Of a stretch of DNA of 64,000 nt, positions 39,501 to 50,900 are shown in pieces; the first letter of the stretch is position 1, and each line of letters starts with the position of its first letter. A model generated the notes under the pieces. It did not search any database. It saw only the letters and a list, made by a program, of their open reading frames with translations, and was not told the DNA's origin. Source of the DNA: Durusdinium trenchii (lineage: Eukaryota; Sar; Dinophyceae; Suessiales; Symbiodiniaceae); the NCBI GenBank assembly GCA_963970005.1, contig CAXAMN010000003.1, forward strand, positions 909,140-973,139, given 5' to 3'. Made by a program: the position numbers and the translations under genes.

Positions 39501-42058
39501 CAAGCGCCCAAAAATGTCTTAGACAGATGGGTCCATTTTCCAACCATCGAACTCGAGGTATCTCGTGCCATCTACTCCCAAATTACGGTATTTGCTTCGT
39601 CCTGAATCCACTCAGTCCTTGATCCAGGCCGTGCGCAAAAACATCATGGTGTGCTTGCCTTTCGGTCGCGGCCTTAAATGGCGTGCTTGCCACCTGGTGG
39701 CTTTGCAAAAAGCCCCCCCTTTGAACTTTTGGCACCGAAAACAGTGGCTTCCTGGGTCGATTTTGATGCATAGCAGGGCAGGTTAGGCTCATCTGAGGGT
39801 TGTGGAGTCACAGATTGCCCCCGATCCATCGAGGCCCGGCTTGGGGGACGCCAAGTCTGTGATCGTCGACTGCGGGGTGCTGGCGCGCGCGGGTTTTGCC
39901 GGATGGGCGGATGCGCAGATCGGCACGCGCAGATCGGCACGAGTAGCGCGGAGCACAAGATGAGAGGATGACATCATGTCATATGACATGTGGTCACATG
40001 TGTGTTACCCGGTGCCTGTTTATGCCTATGCCATTAACCTTTGGCATGACCGTTCTTCATGTAGGCTCGAGAGGTGAGGGTTGAAATGTACCGAACCACA
40101 CGCGCGAGACTTCCGCCAGGATGACGAGGAGAAGCCTCGCGACAGCAAGCGGAGCAAGACTGGCCCATCCGAGGCGCCAGGGAGCTTGACAGAGGTGAAC
40201 GGGTATTATTGTAGCCGATGGTTGCAGCTGATGGCCGATGGCCTTCTCTGTCATTCCAGGGTTGCCAGGTGTTCCAGATGTTTGCAGAAGGAACAAGGCA
40301 TGCTCGCTGCGAAACGCATTGGTCGGTCGCGGGGATGTTTGGGACATTTGTGGTTCAGAGTGATGGTTCAAGGTTCAAACCATTGCTGGTCCACCGTCTT
40401 GCCAGGCGCACTTGTTCCACATCCTCAAGAAGTACAAGGGGGCCAGGAAAGCAGAGACTTGGAAAGGGGGTGAGATCACCCTCACCAAGGGCAAGGTGCG
40501 CGACTCCGACTGGGCTCACGTCATCCATTGGCGATTCGAAGCGAGGAGACCGAGGCCCCAAGGCGTCCTTCGCCCCGTCCTTTGCGCGTCAGGGCATCCT
40601 TCATGTTGACTAAATATACCGACAGCTTCCAAAAAACGAGCGCCTTACCCAAGAAGAACATGATCAGTCATCAACCACTTGGTCCCCTTTTGGTCCCCTC
40701 AAATGCTTGAACTCTCGTCCCCGGAAGATGGTGTACCGCGCTCCTCAATAAAACAGATAGCGGCATGGTTTTCAAGACATGTTGAAAGGGATCATGCTTA
40801 TACATCTTATACTTGTCTATCCGACTTGATTATCATATTTGGGGCCTATATATGCCTATATACCATTGTGATGATACCCATTATGACTTGTTAAAAAATT
40901 AAATTAAACATAATTAAACCATATACCTGACTCCAACGGTCCCGCCAGGCCAAGTTGGTGGTCGAGAACCTCCGCAAGCGGCTCATCGCCTCGACGACCT
41001 TGGAGTTCGGGATCCGAGCGATCGAAGCGAGCTGAGCCATCCGATCGAAGGGAGTGAATAGACGATGGAGTTGCTCACGATTAAGAGGAAGCTTCCATGG
41101 GAGTTGCTCATCCAAGGGAGTTGCTTCCAAACCTTGGAAGCTTCGATCAAGAGGTTGAACTTCCATGCCATGACGCACACTTCCCGGATGTAACTAGCAC
41201 AAAGGTGAAGCAAGGGAGCTGGGCTCATGGGTTTTGTGGCAAGCATTTGCTTGAATGGATCACGCCGGAGGGGTCAGCCAGAGCAGAGGGCCTTGCCCGG
41301 AGTGCTTTCCGGGCCTCAGAACTCATTTTGCCAGGCTTCTATTCGTGGAGCTTGCCCGGGATCATTCGGATGATCCCACTTGCAAGAATGGCAGGGGTTC
41401 TCAGGCTTCTAGTGAAAATGAGTGTCCTAGCTTGGACTCGGAGATTTTTCTGCAACTTTTTCATGGAACAGCGCTGGAATCCTGCGGAAGTCCTCACAGT
41501 CACAGCATTTTCCAGCCTACCAGCAGGGTGTAAACCCGTTCAACGATGTGCCCCGCGTTTCTGCGGTAAGGTGGAGACCTAGGAGAGGTGGAGCGTGGAA
41601 GCCTACAACCCAAAGTCGAGGAGGGGCCAGACTGCGGCCCAGACTGCTGCTGGCAGATCTGGGGGGGGCGGCGGGGCCTTTGGAAACACATAGGATATCA
41701 CATAGGATAACCATTCACCAACGTGGGGAAGTTGTCATGCACCTCCATGGACCCTGTCCTCCTTAGCAAGAAGGTGATGCAAAACAACCCTTCCCATGTT
41801 CGTCAGGATTTTTTCGCTTCGACTCGACCTGACTTTGGTATCTTTGGGCAACCTGACACCCAGAATCTCGACTCGACACTTTCTCCCAGTCGGATGAGAC
41901 CGGAAGACGCAGCCGCCGAAGAAGGATAAGCTGTCTGAGCGGTTTCAGCGGTTTCCGGATTCGACCAACCTGCAACACCTGGAGAATTCACACGCAAAGC
42001 TCGCAGCTCGCTCGTGCAGGAGGTGGGCTTTGCTTTGCAGCCAAAGGAGCTTTCCGAG
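36521..42058 (+). CDS. Cyclophilin plus Pin1-type parvulin, dual-family prolyl isomerase (multi-exon)
   Basis: Cyclophilin exons in order: 36521-36630 ([20 protein letters not shown]), 37016-37094 ([20 protein letters not shown]), 37325-37367 ([13 protein letters not shown]), 37711-37760 ([14 protein letters not shown]), 37989-38042 ([19 protein letters not shown]), 38290-38330 ([13 protein letters not shown]), 39102-39175 ([20 protein letters not shown]) and 39798-39872 (ending [11 protein letters not shown]). A charged linker near 40094-40192 ([19 protein letters not shown]) leads to parvulin exons 40406-40495 ([20 protein letters not shown], with ITLTKGK), 40949-41020 ([15 protein letters not shown]) and 42020-42058 ([13 protein letters not shown]). 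The SQFFIT exon of cyclophilin and the SDC/GGDLG and final strands of parvulin were not found. Both domains catalyse cis-trans isomerisation at Pro; parvulins of this type often need phospho-Ser/Thr. Joining them into one protein rests on order, strand and the linker; two adjacent genes remain possible. Confidence 0.72.
40406..40495 (+). CDS. Parvulin domain exon 1
   Basis: Exact 90-base exon between gccag and AAG|GTGCGC, in phase 0. [10 protein letters not shown] and the following Trp match the first strand and basic loop of Pin1-type rotamases (the loop that reads phosphate in Pin1). This is the main evidence for a second isomerase family next to the cyclophilin. Confidence 0.75.
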
Positions 42059-43890
42059 GTCCGAGGGACCAGAACTAGACCGAATCTGGATGAGGGATGA
42101 ATGTTCCAGGTTCTAAGCAGGTGCGTTCATGCGGTTTTCACCAGGAATCGAAGATGAAGACCTGCCATTCCTTGACCTGTGCACATTTCACTTCAGTTGA
42201 AGAGTTGACAGGTTCCGTTGCAGCTTGACTCCTTCTCTTCATTTTGAAGAGCCCAGGTCTTTGAGGATGAGTTTGGGGTGCACTTATTGTACCGCACATG
42301 ACTCAGAGAGCGTTTTTACGTGTGTCTCATGGATTTTTTGGGTGCCTTATTGTTTAGCTGGCCAGCTGCTACCACGGCATCTGTCAGAGCTCACATTAAG
42401 ACAGGAAGTCACAAAGAAAACAATGGAAAGAACTGTTTGGGACTCTGGGGAGTTTCTGATTTTGCGTGCAATCTTGATAAACCCTTCTGAATGTAGATCC
42501 CTAGGCTCCGGCTAATGCTTGGGCTCAGTGGAAAAAGGGGCCGAAGCTGGGCGGGCAGCATGGCACGGACCAGTCTTGCTCTTTTATACTTTGGTAAGAT
42601 CCACTTCATTGGATTATCAGTTGTCTCAAAAGCTGACCAGTCGCCCTTTGGGACCAGAAGTGGCCAATCAGAAGGGCAAGACGGGCATGGGCCCAGTGAC
42701 CTGAACCGCCGAGCCGAACCGCCTGAAGCGCCGGAGCCGAACCGCCTGAACCGCCGGTTCCTGTGCTTGGCTCAGACGAGGGAAGGGGGGGGTACGAGTG
42801 GCCAATGACCGCCGCTTCGAGTACTGTGACACCCCAATCCGTCTAGCGTCTCTCATGAGCGTTGCTCCAGCCGGGGGGCTGAGTTCTGCCAAGAGGACTA
42901 CGAGGACTCAACAGGTGGCTGGAGGACGTCTGGCCAGTGCAGACATGACCTGCAAGTCTGGCCAGTGTCTAGTAAGGCTCTTTGACTCTGGTGACCTGAG
43001 CGATGACCGAACTCACAGAAAACCCACTTCCCGAGCTCTTTGACGTCGCATCAAGGCAGAGAACTTCCCTTCTGAAGGCGGCGATCGAGGCAGAGAACTG
43101 AATCCTCCTGCGGAACAGTCACTTCTGCCTTGTTTCCTGAGCAGAGATGTCAAGATGTCAAATATCTTATATAAATGTCACTGTGACACCTACTTCTCTG
43201 TTGCGTTCTAAGGGCGTGCTTTGAAAGGATTCCTGAGCCTTCCGAGGGCACGATCCTCCACTTCACATAAAGACTTCCATCACGATTCCTGATAAGAACA
43301 GGACAGGGGACGCGAGGGTGGTGAGACGCGTGAAAGACCTGCGGGCTGAAGATCATGTATGTACAATGCAGGGTGCGGTGCCACAACAGTTCTTTGACAC
43401 ACGAGCCAAGCATCTTGAAACGTGCGATTGGGGAGGAGGGTGGATATGGGGAGGGGGAGGGGTGTTGTTCTCATTGGTGCACTTGGCAGGAGACGCTCTG
43501 ACAGAGGCTGGTGAGAGGGTCTCCGCATGCTGCATGCCCCATTCAAGCAATGGACAACATATTTTCTCTACAGTATGAGACGGCAGGGGGCCCGGGCCGT
43601 AGAGGGGGCGATTGTATATCAGGTTCCATGAGATGCCACAAGCATTTGAGCACAACATTGCTTCTGCGTTTCCATCCAGATGAGAATGGCATGGTAGCAT
43701 GACTGTCCTTTTAGAGGCAGACCAGGCCTGGCCTCAGCCTTCAATATATATATATATGATATAGATTTCCTGCAGAAAAAAGGCATGTGAGACACGTACA
43801 GTTTGAAGCGCTTTGGGCATGTTTTCAGCATACAAATTTTTATTCTTCGAGACGAGGAGCACTTGACACCTGCTCCGCATGCTCCTCCAG
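42059..43890. other. Interval without a recognised gene
   Basis: The missing C-terminal parvulin strand might lie here but was not found. Several open frames on both strands near 42500-42900 and 43300-43600 show no family pattern. An AT run lies at 43743-43757. Confidence 0.4.
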
Positions 43891-43955
43891 GTGTCCTCAT
43901 CCTTTATCCGGAGAAGAAGGAAGAGGCGAGGTTGCGAGGCTTTGTTGATACGAAT
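43891..43955 (+). CDS. Possible exon, unknown protein
   Basis: Between ctccag and a GTGATG donor the frame reads VLILYPEKKEEARLRGFVDT. It could be an N-terminal exon of the downstream phosphodiesterase gene or of another gene. The family is unknown. Confidence 0.4.
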
Positions 43956-44854
43956 TTGTGATGAGCACCCAGCATCCTGCACATGATAGCGAAGGTTCCC
44001 GCCGTCTGAGCGTCCGAAAGCCTTTGCCCCGAACTTGCTGCCAGATCCAGGGGCCTTTCAGAAGCCAGACACCCCGTCGGCAAGATCCCTTTTCTCACAA
44101 GCCCACTCTGGCAATGCGGAGAAAGCTTTGCCCTAAAACAGAACTGTCACCATCCCGTGCCAGACTGCTTTCAAGCAAGCTCTTATCGCTTGGTCCAACA
44201 GACTGAGGCCGTGGGGGAATGGTTGAAATCTGGTCCATGGTCCATGCAATGTAAATGGAGGACTTGCACAGGTTCAATCATGCTTTGGCCCCCATGAAAT
44301 GGCATGTAGAGAACATAGTTAACATTGTTATAGTTAACAGTTAACATAGTTCAATCGGGTTCAATTTGAGAACAGGTCTTGTGGAGTGTGTGGAAAAAAG
44401 GAACTGTCCGTTGTGGAAGGCCGCTCTTGGAAAGCTTTGCCTTTCGAGTGACCTTGGTGGCATGTCTCATCTTCGCGCTCTTTGGAGGCGGATTGTAGCA
44501 CGGCAGCAAGCAGGACCACAGTTTGCCAGGATGGATGCATGTCGATGGTATGAATTCGACTCCATAACCATCATCATGCTTAGAGGATATGTAAGTCCAT
44601 TTGTTCACTGTGCTACAGGGGGGGCTGCCTTCCGCAAGTAAAACAGAGACTAGCAACAAGGGATTGGGTTGACTGGCACCTTCGAAACCTACTCTGTTCA
44701 GCAAAGTCCAGGCGCCATCACAAGAACGATCATATTTATGCATCAACGATTTGCAGTGCGAGGCGGCATGTGTTTTATAATAAGAAACGCCAGCTGGAAG
44801 AGCTTGGTTCCATGGAGCGAGAGCTTGCGTGCTGGTTCACGCCGCACGCCTGAG

Positions 44855-44994
44855 GTTTGTGATCATGGACATCCCTGATGATCCTGGGATTCCCATCCTC
44901 GACACATTGATGATTATTGTGATGATCCTCTTTGTGCTTGAGATGATCATCAACGGCATTGTTGATTACAAGACCTACCCATGGTCACCTGCAC
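44855..44994 (+). CDS. Membrane-domain exon, S1/S2-like segment
   Basis: Reads [20 protein letters not shown] followed by [17 protein letters not shown], a long hydrophobic helix with a Glu near its end, as in the second segment of ion-channel voltage sensors. The next exon continues directly into [10 protein letters not shown]. Confidence 0.7.
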
Positions 44995-47900
44995 AGTGTG
45001 GGAGGGGTTGACAGGGGTGGCAAGGGGTGGCAGGGTGGGGAGAGTTTTCCTTTCAATCTCAGCCTTTGATGCGTAATGATGTGGCCTGCATGTGCCTGCA
45101 TTTCACTGGCTGAGCACGGAACACGTGTTCAACTTTCCATCTTTTTGGCATGCGTACTTAATTCTTTGGCCCTGTTCCACGCCCCTCGCTTGATTCTGGA
45201 TGGTCTTTGCATATGGATGCTAAGCGAGCCCATGTCCGGTATTGATACTTGAAAGAGGGGCTGCCAAGGTCCTTCTTCTTCATCATGGACGGTGTGGGCA
45301 CCGTTTCGATGATCTTCGAGATCTCCACCCTGCTGGGAACTGGTGGGAAGATGCAAGTTGCCACCGGGTCAGTCGATGCGATGCTTATTCGCACTGCACG
45401 AGCAGCAAAGGCCGGGACGATTGGAAGACGATCCCCCGCGGATCCTGAAAACCACGTCGGTTGGCCGAGTAAACACATCGGATCCAGGGGCCCAGGACGT
45501 CAGGGTCTATGTTGAGTTTCCGGGAGGGTCAGCTCCCTTGACCAATGTAAAATCATGATGAAATCCATGCTCCCCAGATCTTCACTTCTCAGATCTTAGA
45601 GTTTCGTCAGGTAGGAGCGCGAGTCGGCCGTTTGTCGAAGCTTATGAAGTGCATCAGCTACTACCTGAAGGCGTTCTGCAGGGTTCTGCAGGGTTCTGTT
45701 AGAGGGATGTAGCCTGGAGCCTTGAGCTAGAGCAGATTCGGAATCTCTACGTCGTAGAAGCATGCGATCTTTGCACTTGAAAAGGAGCCAGACATCTTCC
45801 ATCATTTACCAGAATTTTCGATGCCAGAGAAAGTCGGCAGATCCAATCTGGCAGGACAAGGACAAGAGGCTTGAAGAGCAGTGGTCCTCAGAACAGTCGA
45901 AGCGATTCCATCCATGACATGGATCGGAGCGTGGGCCGCTGACGGGTTTACGGATAGCGGCGGATAGCAAGAACGTCAAGGCCTAGGGGGCCTTAGCCTC
46001 AACCAATCCTTGCAAAAAGACGAACGAGCCACTAGAATCACTAGACCGCCGCTTTCAACCCAAACGCTCGGTCGACAGGTCTCATCACCTGCCCTTCGAC
46101 CAACCGATCCGCAGCCGCCACCTTCGGCGGCCCCGCCAACCGATCCGCAGCAGCGCCCTCTGAGGTCGGCAAACCCGGCCGAGGCCAAGAAGCTCTCGGG
46201 CCGTTTGAAGGTCACCCTTTCCACCAAGGCATGGCCGGACGCGGGAACAGGTGGCGTGGGGGGGGCACGGGGGGCGCAGCATTGCAGCCTGATGGGTGAG
46301 CAGGTGGGAGACAGGGCTCATTGTGGAACTTCAATCAGCCGTGCAAAAATGCCTGATGCGGTGGGGGTGCTTACACTTGAAGCTGGGAATTGGGTGATTC
46401 TAGGACCTTTGCAGGGAAGACTTTTTCACAGGTGCCGTCATTGTTGGCTCCTTTTTTTTGTGACACGTTGCCTGCATGCCTGCTAGGTTTCCTTGCTCAC
46501 CATCTTGCTGGTGCTGGCCATACCCTTGTTCTCCATTGCCCAGTACCCCGAGCAGGACTTGGCGGCTGGCTTATGGGGCACACCCAACAGATGACGATAA
46601 CCTTTTCTAAGTTTCTCTTCAACCCTGTGGGAAGAATGCTTGGGAAGGGATTTCTTTAATTTAGACCGACCAGCTGCAGGACCTCTCCATGACGGTTTAT
46701 GCGAACATGTTGGAGACCAATTACGAGTGCGGGGGCTTGGCAAAGATCGGGGTGGTCTCAAGGGCCTTTTTTTCCTTGTGTTGAAGGCAATGCGTGGTGA
46801 ATGACAACTAGATTTCATGTGGCGCAGTCATGATTTTGCAACGCGAAACGGGCCCAGTGCGTTTAGAAGGACATACAGCCCCTCCACTCTTCCTGTTTCA
46901 ACCTGTTTCAACTTCGGGAAGTCCTGACTTCAACGGGTTGACTTGCCCTGACATGGGAGCTTCAAGACGACTTGAAACCATCGATGGGAGTAGGACGAGT
47001 AGGATGAGTGGGACCGCGGATGGCGGACGAGGCGTGGCTACAACGAGCTGGTGGCCGATTCATCGAAGAACACCACGTCACTCTTCCAGGAGAGGGGGAC
47101 AAGACTCACAGCAACTCAGAAAACACATATCTTCGGCAAGGTGCTGAGTTAAAGGTTGTCGATTTCGAACGTGTCTTTTTCTTTTTGCGTGGTGTTTTTA
47201 CTGGGTGAGGCGATATTTTGCTAGCCACCATGTGAGTGGCCGTGCAAAAATGCGTGTGTTTATGCAAACTAGCGAAAGGAACAAAACCGTTGGAGCTTGG
47301 GTGAGGATTCGGTGACAGAGATGATGACCTTCTATGCCAGTGGGACTGCGAACTATTTCCCCTATCAAATTGACGGCTTTGCAGAAGAGGCCAGCCCGAG
47401 GTGGACGTGTGGTGCTCGTCTATGCCATGTCAAGCATGGCCAGAAATAAATGTCTTTGGCAGACTTTGGCATGTCTAACTTGGGCCTAGATTCCCAGCAC
47501 GGCCAGCACATCATTCGTGATTGATTGCGCATGCTTCCCTACGGTCGCACGGCAGCTCCGCGGAGCGCGAGGTCACCTTGCCCGATCAGAGGGAGGTCAC
47601 GATCCCGGGCACCTCGCTGCTGGCGAACCAAGCATCTCCAAGACAGCTCTCAGACGTGTACCGCATTACGGCGGGGAGGCCCCAGATTCGATTGGAGCGG
47701 CCTGTCGCAAGACACGGGCGAGACAGGCGGGCATGAAACAAAGAGGTACATGTAGGCCAAGACAAGACAAGACAGAGGACCCCTGTTGCTCTTCTTGAAT
47801 TTTGTAGCAAGCTTCCATACAAATCAGAAAAACACACAGAAAGCACCAGGGAAGTAGAAAAACAAATGATCGACCCGATGTTGGACATGTCGCTTTGTGA

Positions 47901-50900
47901 GAAAAAGCAAACACACATGTGCACTTCGAAATGTAGATTGCCTTGTAACATGCCAAAGGAATTCAATCCCTCAACGGCTATTTTACATTTGGAATTCTAA
48001 GCCTGGTAAGATGTCCCACGTGTCCCACTTTCCCAAACCATTCCGAGGTGCAGTGCCGCTTTGAGCGTTCTCCGGGATGTCCAGGATGCTCAGCGAAAAC
48101 GACACGTGGGTCACTGGGGATTGGTCCCATGTGAAGCCATTCTGGAGGTTTGTTTGGAAGCCAGGAGCCGTGTAGGTATTTGGAAGGCATTCCTTTGACA
48201 GCAAGCTTGGGCTTGGGTCATGGTGCCAATTTGAACAAAAAAGTCCAAAAGCCCAGCTAGTTTTCCAAATTTTTTATCCAGGTCCCGGCTTCCTGTACTT
48301 CAACTTCTACAGCCCGCGCCGTATCGAAGTGGCCTTGGACATGGCGGGGAGGGCCAAGAGGGACCGGCTGGGGCAGTCTTTGCCCGGCTGCAGACGGCGC
48401 GCGGTGGCTGCTTGAAGGGAACGTTATGTCGCAGTTGCTCAAGCCAAAATCATCCAAAATCAACAAGTCATTATATAAATGGGAATTTGACTTGAGACCC
48501 TCTGGCTACGTGACATTTTATGTAAAGAGGCCGAAGGATGGTGGGGGTTGCCTATGGCCTCAAGGCATCTCTGACCTGCCCAGGGCCTAGCTGCCTTCAT
48601 TATCCTGCTCATGATCTTTGTGTCGGCGAATTTGAACCAAACGTTGCACAAGCTTGTTGTGCAACCCATGGTGCTGCCTTGCATGAGTTTAATGAGCCGG
48701 GTGCGTGTCGAATAGGAGTCGTTGTTGGTTGAAGTTCTGCAGCCCTTGCTTCCTGCCCATCCTCCTGCAGCCCTGAGCTGGGTGCGTGTTGCAGCCCTTG
48801 CTTTCTTTCCACATGACGGTCATGGCAGGAAAGCATGCTCTCCGTGGTCAAAGACAATGCCTCCCAGCTCCTGAAACAGTTCGGTTTGGAAGATGACATG
48901 GACAGCTGGGGCCGTGGCGTTGCCGAGAAACGGCTGTTTTCAGAACTGCCCTGCCCTGTTTCCGTTTCGGCTTGTTGAGCCACTCTGAGAGTTGGAACAG
49001 ACCTGCTGGATGAGCAGTCACTACCTGCAACGAATCTAGGTTAGAACCTCCAAACAGCTCACGCATCTTTCAGCTATCTGCACGATATACAGAAGACTCA
49101 AAACTGAGCTGTTTCAAGACTCGCTCCGGCCCTTTGGGAGTCTCGAAACAGCGTGCCTCTTGGAATGTTTGGCCATATTTGGTCCTTCGTTTCTGGCTAC
49201 GCCGGCTACACGCCCACTCCTAGCAGCCGGTCATTGTCTTGGATGTATACTGTATATACATTGACTATAATGTAGGCTCTTGATGAAATGTCACCTCCCC
49301 ATTGAACCATTGGAATTGAAACACCTCTTCATATGGGGGGTTGTCGGTTATCAATCAAGAGTCGAGGATCCTTGGACAGGTTTCATCCCAGCTGCTTCGC
49401 TGACCAGGAGGCGGATGAAGATCTGGAAGAGACGGAACTCCTGGAGGCAACGGTGTGAAGAAATGTTTCAGACGGAACGCCCAGTCAGTGATTTGGAGGC
49501 CACCCCCCCTTTTTTTTTTCCTTTTTCTGTGGTGTTTTTAGCAGATCGAACCAGTCCACAGAACGAGCAGGTTCTAGTTTTTCAGACGGCCGTAATTTGG
49601 AAAGCTCAAGACCTATCTTGGGCTTGATGCGGCAATAGTTGCAGAACAATGACATGTGATCGGCGGCAATATGAAATCTATTTCAATAGATCTACTTGTT
49701 GTATGTAACATGTACTTTCCCTCCCAAACCGGCCAGTCAGAACGATGGGGCCGAACATGACCACGGACTTCTTTTGGAAGGGCCTGTACTCAGAATGCTC
49801 ATCATCTTCATAAACAAAAGGATACAAAAAGGATCCGAATATCCCCCATAAAATCTCAAGGCACACCGGTAATTCCACAGGGGATGGAGTCCAGGATGGA
49901 GTCCAGGATGGAGCAAGGATCAGAAAGGGTCGCCTTCCTCCCGAGTCCTTTTCGGTCACCTCAGGGCATTTTCAAGAAGTTCGCTCGCCTGGCGAGCCTG
50001 GCCGCCGGCCGCAACGAAGCGACGGCGGAGGAGCTGGCAGGCGGGGGGAACCAGTGGGCCTCGTCGACTGGTGGGCGAAGGGCGAAGGGAATCCCTTGGC
50101 CAGGTCGACTCGGCCTCGTCTGGGCCCCTTTTTGGTGTCTTACGCGTAGGGCCGGAGACGGAAGCCTGTCAAGGGGGGAGAAAGAAGGAAGGAACGCCTT
50201 CCTGCGATGGTTTGGGATGGTGTTGCTTGTTTCCAATGTTTCACCTTCCTGCGGCCTTTCTTGTCAGGTATGGATGAGTCAGCACGAGGAGTGATGATGG
50301 AAATGATGAATGTTCAGGCTTCAGCAGCAGGGACGTGGCTGTTCGTGGCTGGAGTGAATCTGCTAGAGAGTGAGAGAGCTGGCCTAGGTCCTAGGTAAGA
50401 CACGGCTTCCTTAATCTCAACAGCTTTGCAGCTCTGCAGTTGAAGCCGGCTTTGTCGACATCAATTCCTATGTCAACCGTTCCCTGCCAGTCATACCGAA
50501 CCACTCCGGGACTCCGGGGTGACGAGACGTCGAACCGCGCGTCTCCCATCGGTCCGCAGGTGTCCACCGTCCCAGCGGGTGGCGACGCGCAAAACACCAA
50601 CTTGCGTGCGAGTGCGTGGCCTCAGAATCGCCGGGAGTTCAGAACACCCCGCGGGAGACCGAGGGTCGCGTCGCGAGAGACCCGGGGGGCTCTCTCACCC
50701 AAAGCGCAGAGAGGGAGGCGGAGAGACCGCCGGTGGAATCGGTGGGCGCTTGGAACATCACGAAAGTAGCTAGCACAAGTGGTGTCCGCCGGCGACCGCG
50801 AAGAATCGCAACGATTTTTCGTGGTTGGTCACCGGCGATGTAGACGGATTTCGACTGATTTCACCAGTTGCACGTTTTTTTTTGGGGGGTATCTAGGCCG

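Noticed and set aside
44765..44847. Exon reading VFYNKKRQLEELGSMERELA
   Set aside because: Protein-like, but its only donor lies about 17 bases before the next exon's acceptor, too short for an intron.
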